A stretch of 64,000 nt of DNA from assembly GCA_050084515.1 (NCBI GenBank), contig CM114274.1, forward strand, positions 41,478,001 through 41,542,000, in the 5' to 3' direction. Positions 12,101-23,225 of the stretch are shown here, in pieces. The notes under the pieces are model-generated. The model was not told the DNA's origin. It was given only the letters and a program-made list of their open reading frames with translations, and did not search any database. The stretch's first letter is position 1. Each line of letters begins with the position of its first letter. The translations under genes and the position numbers were made by a program. The DNA is from Blasia pusilla. Taxonomy: Eukaryota; Marchantiophyta; Marchantiopsida; Blasiales.

Positions 12101-12210
12101 ACCCCGTGTCCTGGTTGGACGGTGCAGGAGACGGGGATGAGTGTAAGGAGAGGAAGAAAAGAAACTACCATATGAGAGGAGGGAGAAACTCTCGTGTAGA
12201 CTGTGAGTGC
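9170..12210. other. gene-free stretch
   Basis: I find no supported gene. The longest open frame (11,167-11,562 +, 131 codons) has no motif and overlaps other frames on both strands. A short GAGAT run occurs near 10,080. Composition alternates between AT-rich and mixed, as in decayed mobile DNA. Confidence 0.4.
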
Positions 12211-12215
12211 TGATC

Positions 12216-12290
12216 GCCGCATTGAATCGCCTAGCATGGTCGACACTATCCCACGCGGGTTAGTGTCGACCATAAGCGATTCAATGCGGC
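12216..12290. repeat. long near-perfect foldback
   Basis: Arms 12,216-12,230 (GCCGCATTGAATCGC) and 12,276-12,290 are exact reverse complements. A second exact 13-bp pair (ATGGTCGACACTA and its complement) lies inside, with a 12-nt GC-rich loop and a small asymmetric bulge between the two stems. The transcript would form a 28-bp hairpin. It sits at the edge of the dispersed repeat starting at 12,291. Confidence 0.85.
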
Positions 12291-12830
12291 TGATCGAGAT
12301 GGGGTTATGATGGTTGATTGCGAGCTCGGCGTCTACCGAAGTTAAGTGTCTGCGCAGCAGAAAGGTGTTCCAATAGATTAAGAAGGCGGGACAAGCACGA
12401 ATCTTCCAGTCGAGGACTCGAAGATTGACAGAGGGAGCATTTCTAAAGGGTACGGGACTCCTGTTCTACGAGGCTGAGGCCTAGGTACCACCAAGACGAT
12501 TGCAGTATTACGAGGTGAATCAGGAGAAACTAGATGGGGTTAGAGAAACCCTCGTAAGTGCCAAGACGGTTGCAGCATTACGAGGTGAATCGAGAGAAAC
12601 CTACGTCGGTTAGAGAAACCTCCTAAGTTGTTGACGCATGTCCTTTCAACCGTGTTAGATTTGAAGAGGATAATTGAATAGAAGCAAAGAAATCTAGCAC
12701 GTGTTAGATTTTAAGAAAATAATTGCATAAACGGATGTCTTTCCACAATAGAGGTGATAGATGCCACATACCTTTGGCGCCCATGGCACCAAACATTTCA
12801 TTGCGTGAGTAGACATTCCACCAGAAAGTG
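12291..12830 (+). repeat. dispersed repeat, copy A
   Basis: The start (CGAGATGGGGTTATGATGG, then TGCGAGCTC) matches 16,865-16,902 at about 30 of 38 positions. The segments around ACGAGGTGAATCGAGAGAAA and TTGGCGC...GCGTGAGTAGA also reappear in the same order near 16,948 and 16,982. This is an unclassified dispersed element, probably a non-coding transposon or LTR derivative. Confidence 0.5.
12491..12630 (+). repeat. two-copy tandem repeat, period 70 bp
   Basis: CCAAGACGATTGCAGTATTA at 12,491 recurs as CCAAGACGGTTGCAGCATTA at 12,561. Both copies continue with CGAGGTGAATC and end in GGTTAGAGAAACC. The duplication is internal to dispersed repeat copy A. Confidence 0.85.
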
Positions 12831-15599
12831 TATTTGCATCTTTAGGACTTCTAAGTCCAAGAACTCATGATTTGTGTCCAGAAAACTTAGCTTATGGGAT
12901 TTCACACATTTATGTAGTTCTCCTTAGTTGGATATCATGTTCCTCCCACTGGATAAATGTTTAGATAAACTGGTTATCTTGTTCTTAGAGTTTGACAATT
13001 TACTAAGCTCGTCCCAGCCTTTACTATACTTTGTTAAAGGAAGTTGGTCTTTGAAAGATTCCTTCCCTAGTAGCAAAACTAGAATTAAGAGTATTTAATT
13101 ATTAGGAAATACATGTTTGGCTGATTATGATGAGTTTCACCTTACCGCGATGGAGTTGAGCTTTGGCCCCCGACCCACAGCATTCAGGATGCTCACACTA
13201 ATATGGCTAATGGGTATTTTAAATTACCCACCATTAATGACTAATGATTTGGAATGATTTCATTAACTAAGAGGAAGGTGTTTGAAAATCAAAGAGACAT
13301 TTAATAATAGTATAGATTTAGGACACTTGGTGCTAGTCCCAAAGGTCCCCATGGTGGATTGAAAAACGGGTTAAATAAAGTTTGGAATGGGAGGAAAACT
13401 CCAATAATGTTTGAACACATGCCAAAGCATGCTCACATTTTAAGTAGGTGAGAATACATGTGTACGAGGTCTAAGAAAGAAAGGAGGTTGATTGTTAGAG
13501 GGAAGGGACATTAGAAACCTACAAAAATGGTTTCCAGTTTCACAGTTTGATCACACTCAATATGCAAATGGGGTAATATCAATTTAATTCTGGACAAATC
13601 CCTCTTCAATGGAGGACATGGACACATGGGCAACCTTTTAGATAGATGTAACTAATGTTACTAATCAACCAGGATATTATCCGAACTATTACTAGGGTAT
13701 GCTTCATAATACTCCAGACCAAGGGTTGGAATTGTTTTCTGCCCCTCTTCGTTAAACTCTTTTTTAGGACATGGCCAACTCTCGGAAACCTACCACAGAA
13801 TTAATATCATCTCATCCGAACATTGTAGCTTAAAAATAAAGCATTTAATAAAAATTCTGTCTCGAAATGCTGAAATATTCACCCGCCACAAACCACATTC
13901 TCTTGGAGGTGTAATTTTCCATTTGGATGAATATGGCAATAAATTCCATCTGAATTCCAAGTACATCCAATTGAAATTGCTGAATCCCTCCAATTGAATA
14001 ACTGATCATAAGCTTAGCCTCCCAACTTTTACACTTGTTTGGTTGAGTTTCAAAAAATTATTTTTTTCTTCAACCTCCCCCACACTTCTAACGACACAAA
14101 TACATATTGGCTCCATAAGGTCCCATGTGAGCGTGGAGTGAAGAAGCATAAATTCTCATCCAAGAATTACAAATTTATGATCCAAAAATTACCAAACATA
14201 CTCAATGTATACCCAAGTCTGACTTCAACTAGTGGAAGCGAATTTGCTCTCTAAAGACATGGCCAAGAGAGCCTAAACTCAAAGGACAACTCCAACCTAG
14301 AAACGTTAAAACCAGGGAAGAAGAGTATGTGATAAAAACACATTCATCAATCGTAGACCCATATACTAGACCAATTATCCTCTACATGTGATACTACTCA
14401 TGAGGCATGGATCTTGAAAAGTATGCTAACCTTGGCATATTACAGCTTTATATGATATAATGAAATAACATGCCCAATGTGGTTAGAGATTTTATCATTT
14501 GGGTGGAGGAAAAAATCTTAAGAGTTCATCTTCAAACTCAAATGAAAACCCATAAAATCAATCAAGTCAATCAAGAATTTCTTCAACTAGTTCGAAAGTA
14601 GCTAGGATGGACCATGACACACTGCATTTAAGAAAATTAAATTGATGATAAATTTCATCTTTATTTTATTTATATATATGAATGATACATGACCCCGGCT
14701 TATCTAAACCCTTCAAATGTTTCAAAACTTTCAAATGTTTGTGGTGGGTTAGGTGATTTTAGTTATTTTGTGATTTTTACATACCATCATTATAGATACA
14801 CTTTTGTGTACCTCTTAAGATGTGGTTTAGGTATTTTATGAAATTTTGAGTACTTTTTAAGGATGATTTTTAGGTATTTTTTGACTTGTGTGTCTTTTGT
14901 AAGCACTTTTGTGTACAACCACCCAAATTCCAAAGTAATTTTCCTAGGAATACTTCACATTTCACAATGGGCCTAGATGTTGACTTAAGCCCAAGGACGT
15001 ATCAAAGTAAATCCCATGAATCTTTCCAAGAGAAATTTAAGATGAATGCTCAAGTATCAAGGATCCTCCGATCAGCTTCCACCGATGGCGATGGAAGGTT
15101 GGCTGGTCACTCTAATCGCTAATGCTGATCGGGGGCAACCTTGATGGAAAAAGGTTAATGGATTTTATTTCTTGATAGGTCAAGGAGGGTAAGTAAGATC
15201 CCTCAGCAACTAGAGTTTCTTGCTGGTTTCTTACAGATCTACAATGAATACAGAACTGTACATACTTTGCAATCATTAAGGACTGTAGAGAGGAGTGACA
15301 AGGATTGACACTCACTAAGTTGACATTCTGAATTTCGTCTCTACCTATCCCTAGCCAGCGTCACCGAAACAAGTTAGTACTAAATTTCCTGGACCTTTCA
15401 AACTTCGCATCCGATCTGCGCGCTCATCACGAGTCATGAATCACCAAAGCTTTCAAGAGTCAAAGATCGATGGTGAATCGGCTCAACTGCAACGCCCGGC
15501 AGAGGAAATGAATCCATTTTCCATCATGCTGACTACGGAAGAACTCTACTCCACTCTGGTGCCCATAAGAGCATCTTACCCACCGACTGCGTAATATAA
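12831..15599. other. AT-rich gene-free stretch
   Basis: No intact or clearly recognisable gene. A region near 13,600-13,740 keeps short protein-like runs across stops, which suggests mobile-element remains, but no diagnostic motif could be read. Short TTTTGTGTAC- and TTTAGGTATTTT-type words recur around 14,760-14,900. Confidence 0.4.
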
Positions 15600-16350
15600 G
15601 AAACAGTCCTCCATTTGGATATGGATGGAGAGGTGCGAGAGTTGTGATCGGAGGGTGCTCCTCGACTCGAATGCGCTTTATGCACCACATAAAGCGTTGC
15701 ATGTGACCGCTTCCTCGTTTCTCCGGCGAGGGTCAGATTCGCAGGTTGCCGTCGATCCGATCGCGAGGCGTCGTGGCAGGCTCGCAAGCGAGAGGCGGCC
15801 GCAGATCTCGTCTCGAGCAGAGGTGCCACCTGCCATCTCCTCACTGGTAGTACAATCGAGCGTTTCGATGCATGCGAGAATTCGACTTGATTGCCCCCGG
15901 GTGGCAAACCGGTGGTCAGCCACCCCCAAAACCACCCCGCTTGGCCGGATTACAAGTCGGACACCGGTCTTGAAGGGCAGTGGCCCCATCTAACCGGGCA
16001 GTAAGGCACGTAACACAGGTCGATGAGACTGAGCAGTAACCATGGTTCCACTTTAAGAAGCGCCGACTACGACTTTAGGAACGCTTCTGATGACAGGTTG
16101 AGGGAGGCTTCGAAGACGATTGGAGGGCGGATTCTCCGATGCACTACTGTGGACCCTCGGTTCTTCGGAGTCAGCAACTGACGAGACCGGGATCAGACTA
16201 GATGGTGCCACGGACCTATCCTCTTCCGAAGGAGCTTTTGCAAGCGTGGACCGACCGGACTGGACAGTGAGCGTCAACTTGAAGATCGAGCTTGAAACAC
16301 CACTGCTGCTGGCTCCTGCCCATAGTCATAGATGCCCGAATTCTAGGTGA
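15600..16350. other. GC-rich island without a called gene
   Basis: This block is clearly richer in G+C and CpG than its surroundings. Overlapping open frames of 70-125 codons run on both strands (for example 15,533-15,907 -, 15,625-15,993 +, 15,678-15,989 -). Their low-complexity Arg/Ser composition is what GC-rich non-coding DNA gives. No domain is visible. It could be a CpG-rich regulatory region or an exon of an unseen gene. Confidence 0.35.
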
Positions 16351-16854
16351 ACATGTTCAAACTGATGATTGTGTAAACAAAGTAAACTTACAAATCCAAT
16401 TCCCGCTGTTATGACGACCTTCACAGTCCAAGTAGCCAGGGCAGAATATTTTAGTCGAGTCGTTCTCCCGAACATACGTTCTTAATTATCTTTACAAAAA
16501 CATTTATAAAGGCCTGGAAAAAAGATTCGCTCTTCTTCCGAGACTCTAAATTCTTACCGTGATAATTTATAGGGTTTCGGCACGTGAACTTGTGAATATG
16601 AACACGTGTAAACGCTCGGATCTCCCACCTGCCTTCGACTATGGCTTGCTACGTGCATGCATGCCGCCGTACTCACTGGCCGGATCAGAGACTCATGGTT
16701 CCGCTGCAGTCTACTCGCCTCATGCTATTCCGATGATTGTTGCAATCACCCATCGATTGCACTGTTTCTGCATGACTCATTGGACGTCCTGATCTCTCCA
16801 ACATATGACCGGCAACCGAAAGGTCTATCTGGTGCACATGGATTAGTGTAGAGA

Positions 16855-17050
16855 TTAGCCGAGACTGGGTTTTGTCGGTCGACTGCGAGCTCCGTTAGAA
16901 GCGATATAGGGTGTATGCGGTTCGGTTAGTGCTTGGGTTGGAGTATGACGAGATGAATCGAAAGAAAGCTCATAGAACATCTTGGCGCACTGGATCCACT
17001 GCGTGAGTAGAAACTTGACTAGAAACTGAAAGTGCAGTTTTTGGACCAAA
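16855..17050 (+). repeat. dispersed repeat, copy B
   Basis: Partial, diverged relative of the repeat at 12,291. It shares CGAGA..GGGTT.TG..GGT.GA.TGCGAGCTC at its start, then GACGAGATGAATCGAAAGAAA and CTGCGTGAGTAGA in the same order. It lacks the foldback and the 70-bp duplication. Confidence 0.45.
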
Positions 17051-17500
17051 AGCTTTATATCTTTTACATGAATAGATACATCGATCATTCGAGTGTATTT
17101 ATTCTGAATCAGTTTATACTATTAATATATTTTTGTAAGAAAGGATGGGATGAGACGAACCTCTTCCGCAAGTGTAAAATTGACACGTATATGAAATAGA
17201 ATATTTAAATTAAAAAAATTACCCCCGTCCAATGGAAAATCTTATGATAAAATTAGTTTTATGCCCAGGTAGGGAAAAAAGTGATTCTTTTCCTTCCCTC
17301 AGTCAACCATAAAATTTTCATATTATTTCTCTAACACCTCATGCTATATCCGTCCTTTGAATTAAGAACCTCCACTCTTAACATGTGGGGCACTCTACAC
17401 TCTCTTAGCTCGGTTAAGTGGTAACAGAGGTTAATCCACCGCGAACTTTCCGTTCGTTCACTGGCGGCTGGGTCGTCTGGAGGACACCACCCGCTCAACA

Positions 17501-17836
17501 TTAACAAGGAGTCCTCGACCATTTAACGGCTATGGCGGACTTCCCTGAGCCGCCGGCGGAGAGACACTCGTTCGCTGCGGAGGAGCGTTTGGAGGCGATC
17601 GGTTCCTGGAGACACATCTCGTCACTGAAAATCTCTACGTTACAGGCGGACTCCCCGAAACTGACGGACCCAGCCTCACCGAATAAGAGGCAGTCGCCGG
17701 ATTGTACACTGAGAGGGAATCGAATCCCAGAGGAGCAGTCCAAACTGGAAAACGTATAGATACTCATCTTTTGATCCAAAGGAGGGTCAGCCCGGATTTG
17801 GACGACCATGAGGAGCAGGAGCATGAGGAGCTTCAT
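17501..17836 (-). CDS. small secreted cysteine-rich protein, short form (111 aa)
   Basis: Short member of the cluster family. The signal peptide MKLLMLLLLMVVQIRA spans residues 1-16. An in-frame ATG four codons upstream (17,848) would give MVRI-MKLL. I prefer 17,836 because the other short members begin MKLL. Six cysteines at 34, 49, 65, 75, 91 and 111 give C-X14-C-X15-C-X9-C-X15-C-X19-C, and the last residue before the stop is cysteine. The block GDC..F.EAGSVSF matches the 28.9-kb and 31.9-kb genes. A TATA-like CTATAAG lies about 115 bp upstream (17,949-17,955, minus strand). A reverse-strand AATAAA lies near 17,100. Likely secreted and disulfide-bonded; function unknown. Confidence 0.85.
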   Translation of the reverse strand: MKLLMLLLLMVVQIRADPPLDQKMSIYTFSSLDCSSGIRFPLSVQSGDCLLFGEAGSVSFGESACNVEIFSDEMCLQEPIASKRSSAANECLSAGGSGKSAIAVKWSRTPC

Positions 17837-17948
17837 TATCCTGACCATGGTTCAGATCCTCCCCCTCCGAAATGCAGGCTGGAAATTGAAACTGATGGGT
17901 GGAGGTGAGGAAGGATGTCATGGAAAGGGTAAGGGTGAGTGTCTCCTA

Positions 17949-17955
17949 CTTATAG
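17949..17955 (-). promoter_or_regulatory. putative TATA box of the 17.5-kb secreted-protein gene
   Basis: CTATAAG on the minus strand lies about 115 bp upstream of the preferred ATG at 17,836, at a spacing close to that seen for the gene at 1,596. Inferred from sequence only. Confidence 0.4.
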
Positions 17956-18433
17956 CTCATAGTTGGGTGCTGGAAACTAGTTGGCCATAAGACTGAGGAT
18001 TGGGAGGGAAGTGGGTCAGATCAAACAGAATCTTATGGAGTCAAGACAAAGCATGGAGGGTCGAGAAAGCTCTTCTTGTGCTTGAGTTGCTGCTCAACTA
18101 CACGAGAAAAGTCAAATAGGGTTCACAAGTTTTGCGAAGTGGTATTGCATGCCTCTAGTGCCAGCAAGCGTCATGCGTCCTCGGACTTAGCTCGGATCTT
18201 CCTCTAGCTTATCATTTTGAAAAACTCCACCCACTTTGTTTTTTCTATCCATGTGTGTTACATTCTCCAGCATTCTTTGCATGCATGCCAGATCAAATGG
18301 TCACGATTTTTTCTGAGTTGTAGTATATCGTCGAGCGAAGATGTGCTTTCTGTATTGTTCATATATTTACTAGTTTTCGCCACCACCATCCAATAGAAAG
18401 GGCCATCGGGGAGAGTAGAGTCAAAAAATCACC

Positions 18434-18748
18434 ACGAAATTTGTGCTCCTGCTTTCTATGCTCCTAGCTCTGCCAGTGATGACTGGTGGGATAGAAGGTG
18501 ATATGGATATTGTTGTTTTTCAGAATCATAACTTCACTGATCGAATCCAGTTTCATATCCTGCCAATGGAGTGCTTCTCTTTCTATGAGGCGGAATCCGT
18601 CTGATTCGATTTCAATAGTCCCCTTCCATGTGCTCTTGAAATGTAAACAGACGGGTCCTGCAGGACTATCGTTTCTCTCAGATCAGATGATCTCACCTTT
18701 GAGCAGAGATTTCTCAAAAACGACCACCTACGGATGTTCAAGTGTTTG
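18434..18748 (+). pseudogene. broken short-form secreted cysteine-rich protein
   Basis: The frame beginning at 18,434 aligns along its length with the short family members: a hydrophobic leader (KFVLLLSMLLALPVMTGG), then ECFSFYEAESV matching GDCLLFGEAGSVSF, a C-X9-C pair, and a terminal cysteine at the family position. The start codon is ACG instead of ATG. TGA stands at codon 57 (18,602-18,604) and TAA at codon 71 (18,644-18,646). The codon after the final cysteine is TTG, so the family stop is also lost. The first and fifth cysteines are missing. It lies on the plus strand between two functional relatives and is a dead copy, not a diverged gene. Confidence 0.8.
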
Positions 18749-19317
18749 ATTATGCTCTATTTTTTCTCTAGCTAGCTTCATTTGACCCTCATATCAGCGT
18801 ATCAATTTCTAGCAATCTATATGTACTCCATTCAAAATAGTTGTATTAGCTTAAAAAGTTGGTTGGATATCAAGTTTAGGTTACGTAGTTGAAGTCCAAC
18901 CAGGTGACTAGTATCTTCAATACCCAGTGGCTCGAGGTTGGTATGGCGAGTTTTTCCTGAACTACTTGTTTTTCTTGGAGGAGGTAATTGGGAACCACGT
19001 CAGGGAATCTGAATCACAGTGTGATTAGGGCTTGAATGGAATTCTAATCACATCTGCTCTAAACTTGATTTATGAGCAAGATGATATAGAGGATATGGTC
19101 TCCAAGTACCTCTTCCAAGCCAAACAAGTAATTCAACAAACTGGCAAAATATCCCTCTTTTCAAGTCCTTAGGGCACAACAATAATACATATTTGGAAGA
19201 ATTTTTATTTTCTTTTGTCCTTTGTTCCATAGCCTAAACAGTAATCTATCTTCATACAAACGGTCTTTCTACATACATTCACGATTGGAACAATTCTTCT
19301 TAGTGTCAACCCAGCCA

Positions 19318-19860
19318 GTTTTCCATATCACTAGCCTCATAGAAAGTCTAATTAAGTTTTTTTATACTCACATTTATGGAAGATGAAGCCCTGATTCAAG
19401 TACTATGTAATTATAGGTACCTACTAGCTAGTAATCAGTAGAAAGACCTCAAATTTTAATTGGTGAAAGAAAATAACTGGAAAGAACTCAATATGAAAAA
19501 GTATCATTTACTCGTATGAGAAGTGATAGAAATTATCCAACACTTTCATGCGTTACAGAATTCAGAAATCTGGCCTTCATAGAGAGAAGTCTTACAATCA
19601 CCTAGGGTAGATTGTGAGTGCCCTTCTTTTCACTTCTCACAAATCTCCTCACAAAAAGTGATACTCCACTAAAAAATCCTTACAATATGAAGAAGGATAC
19701 ACTTCAGATAAGATGTGAACTGAAACTTCACATTGCTCAAACTCAACTGATCACTGAGTTTCGATATTTCTGTTTGGGATCTTCCAAAAAGGAGAGGAGT
19801 TTTTTTCTGCCTTGTTCCATACATGAACTACTTTCCGTCATGAGATTCCATTCACATATT
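19318..19860 (+). repeat. duplicated block, copy 1
   Basis: This block matches 22,603-23,080 in order and orientation. Shared words include AGTTTTCC.TATCAC, ACATTTATGGA.GA.GAAG, CCTGAT.CAAGT, AAAGAACTCAA and CATG.ACTACTTTC. It is diverged with small indels. In the second copy the block lies directly upstream of a truncated secreted-protein gene; here no such gene follows, so it is a leftover of a larger duplication. Confidence 0.6.
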
Positions 19861-22602
19861 CATTTATTTTGTTGAGTTCCTCCTTCTTGACAAATATTCC
19901 TGCATGCCAAATGACTAGGTAATGTGGAGTTAGGTCTAGAAATTTTGTCTAACCATTTCGGGTTCAGAGTGGAAATGAAGTGGTGAATCAGGGGACTTTA
20001 TCTTTGATCTCCCTATGGCTAAGGATTCTATTCCAAGCCCTTATGTTTCTTCAATTCCTCTCTTCATGTACAAGGTAGCTAGCCCTAGTGTCTATGTTCC
20101 ATGATTTCCATCTATGCATCTCTTTACACCAAACACATACTTTCTTGGCTGCTAGTTACCATATAATCATTCCCAACTTGTGATTCTTGTCACATGGACG
20201 AACATCGGATGAGGTAGGAGACAATTCCTCTAGCCCAAAATGAGGAAAGTGACAACCTCACCCAAGTTCACTAACACGAGTAATGTGTCTTAGGAGATGG
20301 AGTTAGAAGTAAGGAGCATAGCAAAATTTTTGGGTTAAGATTAAAAAGGTGGCCAATAACTACGAAACCTATTTGTATCCCAAAGGAATTCTTTCCATTG
20401 AGGGCCACCATAGTTTGTCACTGGTCTATCTTTCGGATTATTTAATAAGCCCTCAGACTTCATGTATGACGTGCAAGTCCATTCGGGAAACAATTATTTG
20501 GAGACGCACAAGTAGTTCGTCTTAAAAAGCGTCACAATAAGCCACCTTCATCCCTCTTCCACCTCTCCAAATATATTAAGATCGAGTTCAGCCATAGGAC
20601 TATCCTACACGCATGTGACTAGCTTTCTCCAAAAAGCTATGACTCACAAAAAAGAATACGGATTCCAATGAATTCAGCAACAAATCCTGCAACCTTTTCC
20701 CAACCATATTTTGATGAATGGCCTATTTTTCTTGGAAATTTCTCAGTTTTTTCATGAGGAGCTTTTCTCTGCACGACTTTAGCTGTATGCATAGATAACC
20801 GTGACTTACCCTAAACAACAGCAAAGTTATCTATAGAGACGGAGAGGATGTAATGGAGCAACCCTAGCCAGCACCTATCTCATGAGATCTCTCTGAGCTC
20901 TCGAAGGTCATAGGCTTTCATTTTCAGGACCCATATGTGCGTAAAGCTAGCACCATATGGGTCCTAAAAATGATGCCGTGGGCGCCATGAATATTTTGTG
21001 GTTCAAGAGCTCAGAATGTACAAGCAGGCGAGTGTATCCATTTGCCGGAGGTCAAGTCGGTGGCATTAGACTTCATGGGCCACGTTTATACGCTTGAGAT
21101 CGTCACTGGCAACTCTTGCTCCACCGCTACTGACTCGGTCACTTCTGCATTCCATTTCGGAATCACCTGTCTCTAGTCTCACGGATTTAGGGCCAACGCA
21201 TCGGCCCAGTCCCCTGGTGGAGCTTAAAATACCCACAATCGATTGTAGGAATTCATCTGAAGGATAATTGACCCACCTGGATTATCCTTCACGTGACTAG
21301 AAAATTACAGCAAAAATAATATTTAGATTGCTTGGTTTTATGATTTGAAGGCAATGCTTACAACACATATTTTAAAATCTCATTCAAGTTTTACATACGG
21401 ATGTTTTTTAAGTCTCATGTATTGGGGGGGGGGGGGAATAAGTCCACTCACTCTTGTAATTCGGTTCAACTTATGAAGTTAGAGCATGTCATCACATCAT
21501 GCAGGTCTAATTTAAGCTGTTAAAAATTTAGAACATATTTTTCAGATTTATTGACTTACGGGAGGCTTAGGCCAAAACACAAAGACCAGACCTCATATGA
21601 CATAACTCATGTCTCAATTGTGATCTCTTGGTATCCTCTAAAGAATATAATGAGAGGTAGAGGGATAGGGTAGCCTCCTGCTCTGATTCACTCATATAGC
21701 TTTGAGGTGGGGATGGGATGCATTTAAGATGAAGTTGAACCCGGAGGAAGATGGGGGAGGCAAGTGAGTCGAAGTAGGGAGAATATTTCGAGGTCAAATA
21801 AGGCGAGTAAAAGGGGGAATATTGTGAGATGAAAGCCAAAGCATGGGGAGATGTGAAAGCAGCTCATGCATAAAGCTGATCTCCAAAGCTTCTGGTCGAC
21901 GACTTGAGGAGAAGTCAAATGAAAAATATGTCGTGAAAAAATACGGCCCACAAATGTGGTTCCAACTCTTCGATGCAGGTCTCTATCCCACGTCTCTAGT
22001 GTTTCCATCGAATGTGGCTCGGATCATCCTGCACGCTTCCATTTTACTCTCACCCACACTTTCTCTTATGTTTCCCAGCACTCTCTTTTTCCAATACTCT
22101 CCACTTATATTAATTAAAGTCCAGTTCTTACAACACAAGAATCGTTTTTCACGGGGGAGAATGAGCTGTCTAGCGACCTCGGAGCTTTCATGGTTGGAAT
22201 CACCAGTGCCTTACAGGTAGAAAAGAAGACTTCTTCACGTAAACGTCGGTGCGGAGTTCCATTCCTGTCGTGACGGAGGCGAAGCTTCCGCAGCGGCTGC
22301 GCAAGTGTCAACTTGGGATGAATAGAGGTGCTGATAATAAAGGCTCCCAGAATTCGCTTCATGATAGAAACCTCTCATTTTTTTTCCAAGCCTGATAGCT
22401 CCCAATTTTAATTACCATCTATCTACTTTAGGAGCAATTTTCTGGTAAGGGATACGTTCAGATTTGGCGTGGATTCTAGACTGCCATTGCATTTCCGGTC
22501 GTCTTCGACTCCTAAACTTGAATAGACTTATAGCTTTACATATGCGGCCAACAGCACCAATTAACGTGTGGAGACTTTTCTTTTCTTCCCTTACACCTTA
22601 TA
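19861..22602. other. gene-free stretch with a poly-G run
   Basis: No supported gene. It contains a run of about 14 G residues near 21,424 and the foldback at 20,919-20,972. Open frames on both strands at 21,567-22,220 overlap and carry no motif. A minus-strand frame starting MKRILGAFIISTSIHP at 22,362 has a weak leader-like start but lacks the cluster's cysteine spacing. Confidence 0.4.
20919..20972. repeat. foldback, 19-bp arms
   Basis: Arms 20,919-20,937 (CATTTTCAGGACCCATATG) and 20,954-20,972 are reverse complements with one mismatch, around a 16-nt loop. The right side continues into unrelated sequence, so the pair is not the end of a longer palindrome. Confidence 0.8.
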
Positions 22603-23080
22603 AGTTTTCCGTATCACCATCCCTATAGGAAGTTGAATATTGTTTTGTATATTCATTGGCACTTATGATCTAACCGATCAGCATACTGCACATTTATGGA
22701 GGAGGAAGTCCTGATGCAAGTGAGAATATCTACTTATAGATACCCAGTAGCTAACGAAACAATGAAAGCATTCTGGAGACTCTTAATTGATGCAAGAAAG
22801 TTAATGAAAAGAACTCAAAACTTCCTTCATAGAAAACAAGAATATTTTGGAAAAGCTGACAATGATTCCAAACTATAGAAGGCTCAGGAAAAATCCTGGG
22901 TACCGAAGTATGTGGTGATTTTTCTCCTCGTCCTGGTAGAAGCTGGTGGGCATCCGACAAGCTTCGTTGAGCTGATAGAGATTCCTAAGATTTTACTTAG
23001 CTAGTTGTAGTACAAAAGGGAGTGAATTCTGTTACCCTTCATGGACTACTTTCTGCAAGAAGATCTCACTGCAAGAGCAA
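22603..23080 (+). repeat. duplicated block, copy 2
   Basis: Partner of 19,318-19,860. It includes a short open frame (MEEEVLMQVRISTYRY...) whose counterpart in copy 1 is broken. The block ends about 30 bp before the ATG of the truncated secreted-protein gene at 23,112, so it probably represents that gene's former upstream region. Confidence 0.6.
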
Positions 23081-23111
23081 TCGCAGAGAGGAGAATTTGG
23101 GAGTGAGAACC

Positions 23112-23225
23112 ATGAAATTTGTGCTGCGTCTCCTAGGTATGCCACTGCTGGCTGGTGCTATAGACGGAAGTATGAACAAAACCATGAGCTCTTTTGTATG
23201 GTTCGATAATTGCCAGCCTTCTTGA
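23112..23225 (+). pseudogene. truncated secreted cysteine-rich protein (37 codons)
   Basis: The start is intact and close to the dead copy at 18.4 kb: ATG AAA TTT GTG CTG in a similar context (AACCATGAAATTTGTGCT). It has a leader (MKFVLRLLGMPLLAGAID), then FVWFDNC, where the first family cysteine is expected. A TGA stop follows three codons later. Reading on in frame gives a tyrosine/lysine-rich stretch and then another stop. No later family cysteines line up. A distant downstream frame at about 23,800 (GGIVYSHNGILEQLT) faintly recalls the long-form C-terminal segment. Best read as a gene fragment. Confidence 0.65.

Noticed and set aside
12300-12360. 5S rRNA-like word CCGAAGTTAAG
   Set aside because: Only about 11-12 bases match the 5S internal promoter; the rest of a 120-nt 5S gene is absent.
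15533-15993. Overlapping 100-125-codon frames on both strands
   Set aside because: Arg/Ser-rich frames open on both strands at once are typical of GC-rich non-coding DNA; no domain or homologous block.
17700-17720. tRNA B-box-like AATCGAATCCC
   Set aside because: It lies inside the secreted-protein coding region (opposite strand) with no A box or cloverleaf.
22114-22362. Minus-strand frame beginning MKRILGAFIISTSI as another secreted-protein gene
   Set aside because: Weak leader, only a few cysteines and not at family spacing; later part is Arg-rich and unlike the cluster.
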